The position numbers were made by a program, and so were the translations under genes. 64,000 bases of DNA from Hesseltinella vesiculosa (Eukaryota > Mucoromycota > Mucoromycetes > Mucorales > Cunninghamellaceae). This document shows, in pieces, positions 30,645 through 41,525 of the stretch; the first letter of the stretch is position 1; each line of letters begins with the position of its first letter. The DNA lies in NCBI GenBank assembly GCA_002104935.1, contig MCGT01000005.1:62001-126000 (forward strand), written 5' to 3'. A model generated the notes under the pieces. That model was not told the origin of the DNA, made no database searches, and saw only the letters and a list, made by a program, of their open reading frames with translations.

Positions 30645-32827
30645 ATGGCCGACCCTGTCCAACGAAGAAAGATCTCCCAAGAACGAGAGGGATCTGTGAA
30701 ACGACATTGCAGCGTTGTTGTTAATCACCTGATGGAAGCTGGCGAAAAGGCATACCGAGATCGCAACTACGATGTCGCCAACGCCCATACCACCGTGGCA
30801 CTGTCCCTTCAGCCTGCCAATTTGGACATTCTGATGCGCCGAGTACTACTACTGCAAAGATTGGGCATGTCCAACGAAGCCTTGGACGAGGCCGACGCCA
30901 TGATGACGCTGGCCCCAACCGACGCCCGCGGCTATCTCCGAGCCGGCCAGGTCTTGATGGTCCTCGAGAAGCCCGTCGAAGCCTTACGGGTGTTCCGAAC
31001 AGCCCTTGAAAAAGTACCCACGTCCGACCGTCGCTATGGCCTACTGCAGATCTACCGCCAACGCTGTTTGCCTCAGCCACCTTCCTTTGTCAATCTTTTA
31101 CCCTACGAAGTCACCCGGAACATCTTTGCCCTGCTACCACTCACCGGCCTTGTTCCCTGCACCCGGGTGTGCCGTGCCTGGCGCCAATTCATCATCCATT
31201 GCCCAGATCTGTGGCGGTCCATTGACTTGCGCGACTCACCCATCCAAAAACGGTTCCCCCGCAACGCCCTTGCGCAATGTGTCGACCGCTCCATCGACCC
31301 CAACGGCACTCGAGCCAATGGCCTGCGGGAACTCTGGGTCGGCAATAAAATGTCGATGCACGATGTCGTCGATGTACTCGTCTCGAAAGAATGCAAAGAC
31401 CTCAGCGTTCTGTGTAAGTCATTAGGGTGGAAAACGGCAGGGTCTCACCCTCTGTGCTGTTTTGACTCCGTTAGATATGTCCGACAGTGATTTGACTGGA
31501 AGGGTGTGGCTCCGGATGCAGCTGAAGCAGCTGTGCTTGAATCTGGAGCATCTGTTTTTATCTCATACCGACATCTCCATAGTGGACCTGATGGTGACAG
31601 GCGAAACCCTTCCAAACTTGACCCAACTCGTCCTCGATGGATGTGCCTTTGGCTATGCATTTAGCAAGAATATCAAACCCTTTGACCTGTCCGGTGCCGA
31701 GAACGTCGAACCGTCCCAATACACAAACAAGCAAGCTCTGACCCAGGCTCCCTTTGCCAAGCTGCGGATCCTGGGCCTCTCGTCTGTCAACGACATGTCT
31801 ATCTATGCACTTGTCTGGGTGCTCTGTCGCTGCCCACACCTCACCATGCTGCGCACCCTGGCCACTCGCCTGAAGCTGACCTTGGTCGTGCTGGCCATGG
31901 CCCAATACTGCCCCGACATCAGCTGCTTGGAATACAGCCCGCTGCGCGATTATACCCCCCTGCCCTTTGAGCCCAATCAGCTCCGACCCCTGCCCAACTT
32001 ACACACCCTGCGTTGCTACTCGGAACACGACGACCAAGTGACCAACACAATCTTGAGCCAGTCCCACCCCTCGCTCCAGCAGATGCGCATGATCCTCAAC
32101 GACAGCAACCTGCTTTTCATGTCACAGCTTCCCTTTCAGCAACTGACCACGCTCTCGATCCTGGGCAAAGATATTTCCGAACTGGCCCTGGCTGCCTTGC
32201 TCAAGACCCTGCCGGGTCTGGCCGCCCTGGATGTATCGTTTAATGTGGAAGCCGTGACGGACGCTGTGCTGAACGTGGTGTCGGCCACGGCCACCAAGCT
32301 GCACACCCTCAAGCTGGGCGGCTGCGTGCAAATCACCGACCAGGGCTTGCTCACCTGTGCCTCGCGATTGACCTCCACCCTGAGCCGCTTGGAAATCTCA
32401 GGCTGCAGGCTGTCGCGCAAGACCATTTCCATGCTGGTGCTGGACCTCATGGTCTCCGGTGTGCTGGAATGCCCAGCGGAAGTCATGGTCAAGCGCAAGC
32501 CGGCTACATACCCCGACATGACCCTGCACCAACGTGCCGAGTTTAACAACGTCATCAACACTGTCTTTACCTCTATCAGTGAAGACCCAATTCAAGCCAT
32601 CTACATGCTTGAAGAGAAGCAGCTTGCCCCCAGCCATCCGCCAACCGCCGTCCCCGTCCTTCCTGCCTTCTCCTCCCTCGAACCCGAATTCCCCCTCACC
32701 AGCCAATTACAAGGTAAGTGCCTTTTGGAAAAGGAGGGTGATGTAACGGACCAAGGTGCTGACCTCCTCGCCCAATTTTTTAATAGACATCATCCGCAAA
32801 GACGATTTATGGTCCATGTACATTTAA
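30645..32827 (+). CDS. TPR - F-box - leucine-rich-repeat protein (Dia2/Pof3-like)
   Basis: Exons 30645-31413, 31475-32713 and 32787-32827 give 682 residues. The N-terminal 130 residues form TPR-like helices (AGEKAYRDRNYDVANAHTTV, MRRVLLLQRLGMSNEALDEA). An F-box follows (FVNLLPYEVTRNIFALLPLT, then VPCTRVCRAWRQFIIHCPDL and WRSIDL). The rest is leucine-rich repeats, including LHTLKLGGCVQITDQGLLTC and SRLEISGCRLS. This three-part order is that of yeast Dia2 and fission yeast Pof3. These are SCF ubiquitin-ligase subunits tied to replication and genome stability. The last exon adds only DIIRKDDLWSMYI and the stop. The first exons code far upstream, but the ATG at 30645 is the first one followed by protein-like sequence. 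Orthology is plausible but not proven. Confidence 0.82.
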
Positions 32828-33134
32828 ACCCAAGGCGCTTTTTTGATTCCTCCGACGGACCCTTCCTTCTCTCCATACCACAAAACAAAGTAATAAAATG
32901 TCCAACTTGTTTCGGCACGTCCATCAGTACGGACCCTGATTCCCATCTTGGAAACACGCATGTGACCGTGACACTTGAGACGTTTGTTTTCTCTTGATAT
33001 AGGTTCTTTGTCCTGTGATTTTTATGCAAATGGGCAAACCGGTGATTGAAAAAAAAAAAAGAAAGAAAGAAAAGAAAAAACCGTTTCTTTTTATTTTTTT
33101 TCTTTCTTTTTTTTTTTCCAGCCCTTCAAAAAGG
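32828..33134. other. Intergenic with purine/pyrimidine mirror tract
   Basis: This is about 300 bp of 3' flank of the F-box gene and promoter of the glucoamylase. 33050-33119 is a long A/G tract followed directly by a T/C tract, able to form a hairpin. No gene is seen. Confidence 0.55.
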
Positions 33135-34881
33135 ATGTATGTTCCATTGGTAGGAGTGGTTGGGTTTTTTATATTTTCCATTCATCGGTACAATCAATGG
33201 TCCGACAGCACATCTTCCGAGGATCCTGCCAGCAGGCCCTGGTTGGCGCCGTACGAAAACGCCCGTGTTTCATCTGGCTATGTGGACGAGCAGTGGTTGC
33301 AAACCCAGCCCAAGAAGAGCATGGCTTACCTTTTGCGCAACGTCAATCCCCCGGGCACCCGTCGAGGTTTCATTGCGGCATCACCCTCCCGTGCAAACCC
33401 CGATTATTTTTATACATGGATCCGAGATGCCAGCTTGGTCACCTACACGCTTGTGGCCACCCAGCTGGGCGACAATGCCATCCTGGACCATGCATCGTTT
33501 TTGACCGTGCTGCAGGATTTTGTCGATTTCCAGGTGCACACACAAAACACCATGCATGACAGTCCCTGTCAATGTCTGGGAGAGCCAAAATACATGGACA
33601 ACGGTGACCCATTCAAAGGTGCATGGGGAAGGTAATGAAAAAAAAAAAAAAAAAAAAAAAAGTAAGCTGACACGTGTCTTTTCGAAAGACCGCAGAACGA
33701 CGGGCCAGCTGAACGAGTGATCACCATGATCCTTCTGGCCAATCATCTTGAAACCATCGCCTCGGATGACATCACTGCCTACGTCCAAAGTGTCCTGAAA
33801 CCGGCTATTTATCGTGATTTGGATTACATTGAAACTCACTGGGTGGAGCCTTGCTTTGATCTCTGGTAAAGAAAAAAAAATTGGCTCCTTTTTCTTAACA
33901 TGTCTCGTGGGGGTTTTATTTCTGCAGGGAAGAAATCCGAGGACATCATTTTTATACGTGGATGGTCATGCGCCGAGCGTTATTGGATGGGTCTCGGTTT
34001 GCAGCGCTGCAAGGCCATCGTCAAGGGGGGCATCGATATCGTCGCCAAGCAAGAGCTATCCAAGACCGTTTGCTATCCTTTTGGTCGAAGCAGGATGGCT
34101 ATGTGCGTGTCACCCAAGCTCAATTAGAAGGTCAAGCCAAACCTTCTGGGCTGGATATTTCTGTCCTGTTGGCTGCCAATTTAGCTGCAACATTGGATGA
34201 TGGTAAAAAAAAAAAAAAAAAATTAGGGCAGGCATCTTCGCTCACAATTTTCCTATTTTTTAAGATTTCTTCACACCCTCCTCGGACAAGGTAAAAGAGG
34301 GATAGATCCACATGATAAGGAACAAATAAGAATCTGATGCCAACGTCATTGTTATTTTTTTTTTAATTCAGATTTTAGCCACTGCGGTGGCGATGGAGCA
34401 GCGCTTCGACCAGGTGTTTCCAATCAACCACGAACGCAATAAGACCCGGTACGGCGTAGCCATGGGTCGGTATCCTGAAGATGTCTATGACGGCAATGGC
34501 ATGTCGCTGGGCAATCCTTGGTTCCTGGCGACCGCTTGCATGGCCGAGCTGTATTACCGCGCCATGCTGACATGGCAAAGCCAGGGCGGGGTCGAGGTCA
34601 ATGAAATCAATCACGGGTTCTTTTTGCAGCGTGACACCAAGGTCGTGACAGGCCATGTGTACCGACTTGGCCAGCCTGATTACCAGCAGTTGATTCAACA
34701 ACTGACCACCGAGGCTGACCGATTTTTGGCCACCATCCAATACCATCAACAGGCCAATGGTGCGCTGTCTGAACAATTCAACCGATGGACAGGCTACCAG
34801 CAAGGAGCCGAGGACTTGACATGGTCTTATGCAAGTCTCTTGTCAGCGTTGCATGCAAGACAACAATGGTTGGCCCAATAA
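33135..34881 (+). CDS. Glucoamylase, glycoside hydrolase family 15
   Basis: Five exons (33135-33631, 33689-33865, 33928-34202, 34265-34290, 34372-34881) give 494 residues. The enzyme removes glucose from non-reducing ends of starch or glycogen. A hydrophobic N-terminus ([14 protein letters not shown]) is a signal peptide or signal anchor. GH15 signatures are in order: [20 protein letters not shown] plus RDA; DLWEEIRG with the catalytic acid; [20 protein letters not shown]; and a final SEQFNR segment with the catalytic base, followed by [13 protein letters not shown]. There is no starch-binding module and no Ser/Thr-rich linker, so it is the single-domain form. Exon 4 is only 26 nt. The hydrophobic segment lacks an obvious cleavage site, so membrane anchoring is possible. 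Confidence 0.93.
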
Positions 34882-35081
34882 ACGAACAAAAAAGAAAATG
34901 TTGTCCAGTTTATTTATTACGGAGTTTTAGGAATAAAAAAAGCTACCCATATTTTTTTTATGTAGTGATGATGTCTTTGGGAATGCAACTGTAAAAAGCG
35001 GAAGGGAGAGAGGATGGAATCATGTAAAAAGGTGGTATGGATACAAGCCAATAAATAAAAAGAGAGCAGGGCGGACACAGT

Positions 35082-37017
35082 TTATTGGGGCTGGGAGATT
35101 TGATGCTTCCTTCGTTTTTCCAGCAGGGTGGCGCCATCCATTTTGAGTTCAAAGACGGGTTGGGGTTTACGAGTTTTGACTTTTTTGAGCGGCTCTTGTT
35201 GGAGAGTTGGATCGTCAGCGACAGCTTGGACTTGGCGGATGGTTTGGGCAGCACTCTCCTGTTGGTCGGCCGACATGAACTGATCGAGTTGGCTGGTGAG
35301 GGCTTCCATCTCTGGGTCCAAGGCAGTGGCATTGTCGGACGTGCTGGGGGCGCTGCTGGAAGAGTCATTGTCATCGTTACTGGTGGTATCATCGTCCTCG
35401 TCCGTATCAGCATCCAGGTCGTCGTCGTCGTGTTCGTCATCCGGGAACTGAGACATGTGGAGGGCCTGGGCAAAGTCCTGGGGATGACGCTTGGCTCGTT
35501 TTTTGAGTTTCTTTTCTTCCTGGCCACGCGCCATGTCCATGGTCACATCATAGATTTCCTTCATGCCAGGCTCGAGCACAAGACGTCGCTCGGTCGAAGG
35601 TGTGGTGGGCGCTGATCGGTAGCCACGTTGATATTTCAATTTGAACTGTTCTGCATCGGAATCGGTGACAGGTTCGGACGACAGCTGTTTCTTCTCCTGG
35701 ATTGGGAAGGAAGGGTCAGAAAATAAAAAGGATGTCATGGGTTCTTTTTTACCTGTTGTTGCATCCAAGGATGATCAAGAAATTGTTGAATGGTATAGCG
35801 TTTCCGAGGATTCATGCAGAGGGTGTGGGAGATCAGATCCTTGGCTCCATCGGAGATGACGTCCCACCAAGGACTGAGGAATTCGTATTGACATTTGGCG
35901 ACTTTCTGGGTCAGGTCGGCGATGTCTTCGTCATAAAAGGGAGGGAAGCCGCACAGCATGGTATAGAGGACACAACCCAAGGCAAACATATCGACACTCT
36001 TGCTATAGCGTTGGTCCTTGACGATTTCAGGTGCTGTATAACCTACTGTCCCACAGGGTGTCATCGTTGTCTTGTCCCACACCACTTTCGACAAGCCAAA
36101 ATCGGCAATCTTGACCTTGCCAATGCCACCACCGCCCAATCCTGGTACCAATTCACCTTCGTCCAATTTGCTTTCATCGTCAAAGTCTGGCAGAGGTGGG
36201 GCTGGGCTGGTGCGTTCCATAAAAGGAATAGAGTCAAACAGGAGATTTTCTGGTTTGATGTCTCTGCAGAAAAATATTCTGTGAGTGATGAAATCATCAA
36301 GCATAAAACCTATCTATATATATACCTATGCACAATGCCACATTCTTCGTGCAAATACCGAAGTCCTTCAGCCACTTGTCGAATACAGTGTCTTGCCAAA
36401 TCCTCACTGAAGTAGGTCAACTTTACGATTTGATTAAATAATTCACCACCGTCACAAAGCTCAAGGACTAAAAAGAAATGCTGGGCAAGCAAAAAAGCCA
36501 GGGTCAGATGATGTCAAAAAAAGGGAATGGCGTAGAAAAAAAAGCTTACTGTGGACGTTTCACGATAACTGAGCATGCGCACAATAGACGGGTGGTTCAA
36601 TTTCTGCATGAGACTGATTTCTTTCAAAACGCTTGCTTTCTACAACATCAACAGGCCCAGGTAAGCAATAGAACCGGTGAATGAAGAGGTTTACCTGATC
36701 TCGTTTCAGTTTGGAATGATCAACCACCTTGACGGCCACTTTTTCGTTTGTTTCGGTATCGATGGCCCTGTACACGACGGAAAAAGCGCCACTGCAATGA
36801 AAGAAAGATAAGTTTCGGACAGCTACATGTCATGAAAGTCAGCTTACTCTCCAATTTTTTCTAGTAGTTGGTATCGTTCTAGGCCAGTATAGGCTGGCAG
36901 ATGCTGTTTGGCTATCCGTTCTTCTTCCACGATGCGAGCAACTGTTTCATATTTATCACCACCCAGAGATGATTTTGCTTGGCCCAGTAACTTTGTAAAC
37001 TTTGAAAAGACAGACAT
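35082..37017 (-). CDS. MAPK-activated-type Ser/Thr kinase of the Srk1/Rck2 family
   Basis: The spliced protein starts MSVFSKFTKLLGQAKSS at 37017. It contains a full CaMK-group kinase domain. The glycine loop is KIGDGAFSVVYRAID, with GD completed across a splice junction. The catalytic lysine is in KVAVKVVDHSK. Then come ELCDGGELFNQIVKLTYFSE, the catalytic loop VHRDIKPENLLF, the DFG block KIADFGLSKVVWD and GTVGYTAPEIVKDQRYSKSV. A roughly 40-residue insertion after the catalytic loop (SPAPPLPDFDDESKLDEGEL) is typical of Srk1/Rck2/Cmk2 kinases, which act below stress MAP kinases. The C-terminal 210 residues are acidic then basic (KKVKTRKPQP). The stop is at 35082-35084. Five or more introns interrupt it. 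Stress signalling is inferred from the family. Confidence 0.88.
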
Positions 37018-38197
37018 ATCAATAAGATGTAATTCAATGACTAAATCCACCAATAGACGAAAAAAAAAAAAGGAATATACAACAAGGGGGATGGGGTGGA
37101 AAAAAGAAAAAAGGGAAAAGTAACAAGGGAAAGGCGAAAAAAAGCCCAAGAAATAAAGCGGGTGCGGACTTTGAACCGTCTATGACATCATTTTTTTTTT
37201 TTTTTGGAACCTGCTGTTGTCATTCTCTAGCCTGTCTGTGGACTTGTGTGATCATTCTTTTCTTGCACTGTCAAAACGAGATTGATGCGGACACTTCAAA
37301 ACAGCATCTCTTGATTTGCAAAGAGAACAAAGTTTTCTCTCACTGTGAAGTCTGTGTCACTCCGCTGGCTTCAAGCTAACAAAAAAGAACTGATTTAGCC
37401 TTTTTGGTTTTTTTCTCTTGGACCAATGCGGTTGCATGGACTGTGCAGAATCCTTTCACAAGCTGAATGTTTGTCTGTGCCCCTTTGTCTTTGCAGAATG
37501 TTCAAGAAACTACCCCCAAACAATCTGAAACGCCTCTTCTTCTTCTTAATATCTCCCTGCCTTTTTTTTTTTTACTTTTTGTTCTTTTTTAATTTGCTCA
37601 CCGCCGACGTCATTCTTCCGAGGCCGGTTGACTAGCATGTTCCATCGGCCTTTGCTTAATTAGCGTCCATTTTCTTACTCTAAGCAAACCATATGAAACC
37701 CCATTGTAAAACAGCTTGAAGCAGTCTGGTGCAAGAAATGAAAGGTTGGAAACTCTCTGACGAAAAAAAAAATTAAATTGGTGAAGGCTGGAGCAACGTG
37801 GTACAGTCCATCGGCATTTTCTTCGTCCCCCTCTTTTTTTTTTTTTTTTCCTCATGTGCAACAGTGGGGAAAAATAAAGCATTCATTTCGCTGCCAGCCA
37901 CTAGGTAGCAAAAAGTCTTGTATTTTTCACAGTTACGTTTTGACCCTCCTGCACTGGGCTCAAGCTTGGCCAACAAGGCCTAATGGTCACAAACACGCCT
38001 ACGTCTCCACCTGTCCAGCCTCGGGCCATCTCCCACCATACGCCACAACGGCCCATGGAAGTGGCGTAGCCCTCTCGCTCTCTTTTTCCAATTTTCCCCT
38101 GGACACAAACCAGGAAAAAAAAAAAAAAAAAAAGAGTAAATCATTAGAGCTTTAATGGGTAACAAAATAATCTATGACGAGAGCGCGATCGAGGACC
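37018..38197. other. Gene-free region between kinase and seven-helix gene
   Basis: These 1.18 kb hold T and A runs (37189, 37561, 37834, 38115). No frame has coding character on either strand. A GGTTCAAAGTCC string near 37160-37175 on the minus strand recalls a tRNA B box but lacks a folding T stem. Confidence 0.5.
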
Positions 38198-39067
38198 TTA
38201 TACCTCATCTTTGGTTTCTTGCATCTCCATTTCGGTGTCGGGGGACGAATCAGCTGCTGGTAACCAGGCCAAGCCTCCGATGGTTGTGAATATAAGCGAG
38301 GGCAAAGGGATTTGGAGAGCAAAGACATACTGGACGATCAACCAGGCCATGTCAGGCTTGCCGTCAGGGCTGAGCTCGGCCGCGGGCAAGAAGAGAGAGA
38401 TCGTCAGACCGATCTGGGCAAGCGTGTTGAACACCAAAAAGACGTAAAACATGAATTGACGGATACCATAGGCACGCGCACGCACAAAGAACACCATGTA
38501 AGACAGAACAAACCACCAGTCAATCATAACAAAGGCATTGGTCAGACCACGGAAGGCGCTGTCACTAGGCAAGACAAAGTTCACACCGAGACCAAGGGTA
38601 GTCAGAGGCAAGGCTGGCGTCTGGCTTCCCACCACACAAATGGCAATCATCAGAGCCACAATCACAACACTGACCACATAGGATCCAAGCACCAACAGGC
38701 CAACCATGCCCAAGAAAGACTCCTTGCGGGCCACCAGGTGTTTTTGCATGTAGATCATAGGGATCAGCTTCACAGTTAGGTTGCTCATGGTAAAGAACAC
38801 GGCTCGCACATGGTCGGCAGGACCAAGCAGCATGTCAACATTCTGAGGTGGGTGCGTTCCCATTCCCCAGGTCACACCACGGAAGATCAGACCCGTCACG
38901 TAGGCAAAGATCACCAAACCAAATGGAAACAGTTTCTTTTTCTTGATCGTCCGTCGAATTGCCAAAGCAAATCCGCCAAGGAACAATGTGGTTGTGATAG
39001 TATAGAGTCGAGTTATTACAGCGGCCCCTTGTTGAGTGGCTACCAAGCGAGTATCTGTAAAATCCAT
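38198..39067 (-). CDS. Seven-helix membrane protein, tandem paralogue 1
   Basis: An intronless frame of 289 residues with seven hydrophobic segments and a short acidic tail (DSSPDTEMEMQETKDEV). It opens MDFTDTRLVATQQGAAVITR. Shared features with the next gene are the MDFTD-x-R-L start, R-L-Y-x-x-T-T in helix 1, FAYVTGLIFRGVTWG (FAFVTGLIFRAVSWG in the partner), IDWWFVLSYM (LGWWFIVAYM), and AWLIVQYVFAL identical in both, followed by P-x-P-S-L. The Trp/Arg-rich motif in helix 2-3 and the WLIVQYVFAL stretch in helix 7 look structurally important. I do not recognise the family. A GPCR-like sensor or transporter is possible. Confidence 0.75.
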   Translation of the reverse strand: MDFTDTRLVATQQGAAVITRLYTITTTLFLGGFALAIRRTIKKKKLFPFGLVIFAYVTGLIFRGVTWGMGTHPPQNVDMLLGPADHVRAVFFTMSNLTVKLIPMIYMQKHLVARKESFLGMVGLLVLGSYVVSVVIVALMIAICVVGSQTPALPLTTLGLGVNFVLPSDSAFRGLTNAFVMIDWWFVLSYMVFFVRARAYGIRQFMFYVFLVFNTLAQIGLTISLFLPAAELSPDGKPDMAWLIVQYVFALQIPLPSLIFTTIGGLAWLPAADSSPDTEMEMQETKDEV

Positions 39068-39857
39068 TGCTGAATAATGTGTGTGTAAAAAAAAAGCGAA
39101 GGGCAGGGAAAAAAAAAAAAAAAGAATGGCAGCGTATTATATGGCGCCAATCGACTTTGTGCAACGTAGAGCGGAGCCTCTTCTTTGCACTGCCTTTTTT
39201 AGAAGCAATCTTCCGAGTGAGACGACTTTTGCCAGCCATGCTCATTTCCATGTGGTGAATGAAAGAGGATACCTCTGAGCTCCCGCTTTGAACGAGATGA
39301 AAGAGTATATGCAGGAGTAATGGGCAGTTCGAATGGATTTAGCAGTAAAGGTGACAGTCTGTGCTGATGGCAAAGGCATGCTTCCAGCCAATAGCAAGCG
39401 AGTTGCCAAAATGACAAATTGGTGCTACGGGGAGAATTTATCCGCATGCCTGCTGCGAACTAGGCTATTTTTTTTTCCATCCTTGTTTTCTTACAGGTAA
39501 ATCATTTCGCCTTTTGAATGATCGTCTTTTGACAAATTCATTCAGTGATCGCATCATGAAAACCAATCATTAGCAAGGGGGTCATTCTTCAAGCTGATCC
39601 TGGCCGCTGTCAAACTCGCAGACTCCGCGGTCATGATTTTTCCAGCCGCGACTCGCCAAGGTGGGATCGCATGGCAACAGCAGCAAACACTGGTTTGCCA
39701 GGGACTGTCAAAAAGACAATCATGAAACATCTCTCTTTGGGAACGGCATGTGACCAGAGGGATGTCACACACCACTTTTTTTTTTTTTTTTTGTGCGGCT
39801 CGTGACAGGCGTGGGGATCAGTTCTCTTTTTTTTATTTCCAATGAACTAGGACAAGA
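39068..39857. promoter_or_regulatory. Spacer between the tandem seven-helix genes
   Basis: This 790-bp spacer between two same-strand paralogues should hold the promoter of the downstream copy (38198-39067). A run of about 15 T lies at 39777-39791. No convincing gene is seen. Confidence 0.5.
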
Positions 39858-40709
39858 TCAAATGGGTATGGGAGAGTCAGGGGAAGGGTATTCGTGAAGA
39901 GAGGTATCCAAGGGAGGCAGCCAATGGGCACCAAAGCGGGTGGCCAAGACCAGCGAGGGAAAAGGGACCATCAAGGCAAAGACGTACTGCACAATCAGCC
40001 AGGCATAGTCCGAGTCGGCGGGTTCCACGTAGATGGCAGCAGTTTCTCCAATCTGGCACAGGGTGATGAGGATCATGTAGGTATAGACAGACCAGTGAAG
40101 GAGGTACCGGCGGTGGGCCAACATCAGGCTCATGTAGGCAACGATAAACCACCAGCCAAGCATGCAATAGGTGTCGGTCAGAGCCAAAAACGGAGCTGCT
40201 CCATCCATGTAGTCGTTCACAGGCTTACCTGCATCGGCTACGGGTGGTGCTGGCGTATGGGCAGCAACGGCCATCAGGGCCACCATGACAACCAGCGTGA
40301 TCACAGCAAATGCATATGACACCATCACCAGTGAGCCAGAGCCAAAGGTCGAGGCTGATTTGCCTCTGCTCCTCATCACCAGATGGACAGTGACGATTGG
40401 CAGCAGGTGGATCGCTAATTCGCTGAGAGTGTAAAAGACAACGCGCGCATAATCGTAGCTGGAAAAGATAGTGTCGACTGGGCCATTGACGTTGGTGGCT
40501 GCACCCCAGCTGACGGCTCGAAAGATCAGACCTGTGACGAACGCAAACAAGATCAGGTATTGCAGTAGCATTGGCCGGCTGGCTTTGCCACGCATGAACC
40601 ACAGCACAAGCAACGTGCCAACAGCGAACAACACCGTTGTGGCAATGTACAGTCGAGACACGGTGCTGTGACCAAAGTCATAAGCCAGACGAAGATCAGT
40701 AAAGTCCAT
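39858..40709 (-). CDS. Seven-helix membrane protein, tandem paralogue 2
   Basis: An intronless frame of 283 residues. It starts MDFTDLRLAYDFGHSTVSRL and ends with a short Pro/Ser tail (SLHEYPSPDSPIPI). It is clearly homologous to the gene at 38198-39067: the FAFVTGLIFRAVSWG and AWLIVQYVFAL blocks and helix spacing are the same. The loops and the C-terminal tail differ. The copy lies in the same orientation about 0.8 kb away, so a tandem duplication explains the pair. The Ala/Val-rich helix 5 region (VITLVVMVALMAVAAHTPAP) and a GWW motif in helix 6 are notable. The family is not recognised. Confidence 0.75.
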   Translation of the reverse strand: MDFTDLRLAYDFGHSTVSRLYIATTVLFAVGTLLVLWFMRGKASRPMLLQYLILFAFVTGLIFRAVSWGAATNVNGPVDTIFSSYDYARVVFYTLSELAIHLLPIVTVHLVMRSRGKSASTFGSGSLVMVSYAFAVITLVVMVALMAVAAHTPAPPVADAGKPVNDYMDGAAPFLALTDTYCMLGWWFIVAYMSLMLAHRRYLLHWSVYTYMILITLCQIGETAAIYVEPADSDYAWLIVQYVFALMVPFPSLVLATRFGAHWLPPLDTSLHEYPSPDSPIPI

Positions 40710-40991
40710 TCGAAAAAACCCGAATCAAAAAAAAAAAAAAAAATGAAAATGTGATGAAAAAAGGAGTGAAGAAAGCAGCGCCGCTCTTACTTTTTATTCT
40801 TGCGCGCGCAGTTGTCGCACCTTGGCATTTGCCAAGTTTGTCCTCCTCTCTTTTTCGTCGCACGACATCTCCCGTGGCGCAAATGCGGAATATGCAAATG
40901 TTGGAGTTCCAATGAAACATGGAAACATCCTTTTCGAGAATAAAGTATGATCCTTCAGCCACATATGACACAATGAGAGGAAACCCTGGGG

Positions 40992-41525
40992 TCATTTTGA
41001 AGTGAGCGGCAGTCGGCTATTCGCAATGACTTGTTGCCACTGTCGATCATCGCTCTGTATAATAATAGACCCAGATGTGGCTTGCATCGAGGCTTTCTTC
41101 TTCTTCTTCTTCTTTGGCTGTGGGCGATCCTTGGCGTTGCGTGCGACCGGCCTACATTGCTTGAAAATGACGAAGCAAGAATCAGCTTGGCTGTGCCTGT
41201 CCACCTTTTTTGGGAGATAAAAGGTGCCTTCACCAAGACAAGGACATATCAGGCTTGTGTAGCTTTGGCCAAACCTTGATTTGGTCACCACATCCAGCTT
41301 TTCAAAACGGGGCGCTCACGTCCAGGAAAAACGGAATGTCAAAGCAGTTGTCTGGCACCAATTGAAGCTGGATCATACTCAAGCGTAGATCGGCAAGGTT
41401 GTCCCTGTAAGTTTAAGTGACGTCGTTTTTCGGTGTCGGAGCCGCTTGGCCAAGCGCGGGAGGTACGACTTTGCGAGACTCTCTCTCGCCACCACAACGC
41501 CTGAGAAGTGTGTGTCTTCAGCCAT
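40992..41525 (-). CDS. Small orphan gene, three exons, basic protein
   Basis: I propose exons 41525-41467, 41404-41320 and 41204-40992, joined by GT-AG introns in frame to 118 residues. The protein opens MAEDTHFSGVVVARESLAKS and continues DNLADLRLSMIQLQLVPDNC and FDIPFFLD. It then has VDRHSQADSCFVIFKQC, a Lys-rich stretch (RPQPKKKKKKK) that suggests nuclear location, and ends with IIIQSDDRQWQQVIANSRLP. The amphipathic and aromatic pattern looks protein-like, although a simple frame scan shows only the last exon. I do not recognise the family. The second intron (41319-41205) is the least certain part: other acceptors give premature stops. It may also be a decayed gene. Confidence 0.4.

Noticed and set aside
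37155..37180. tRNA gene on the minus strand (GGTTCAAAGTCC)
   Set aside because: The T stem does not pair, and no acceptor stem or A box is found in the expected positions.
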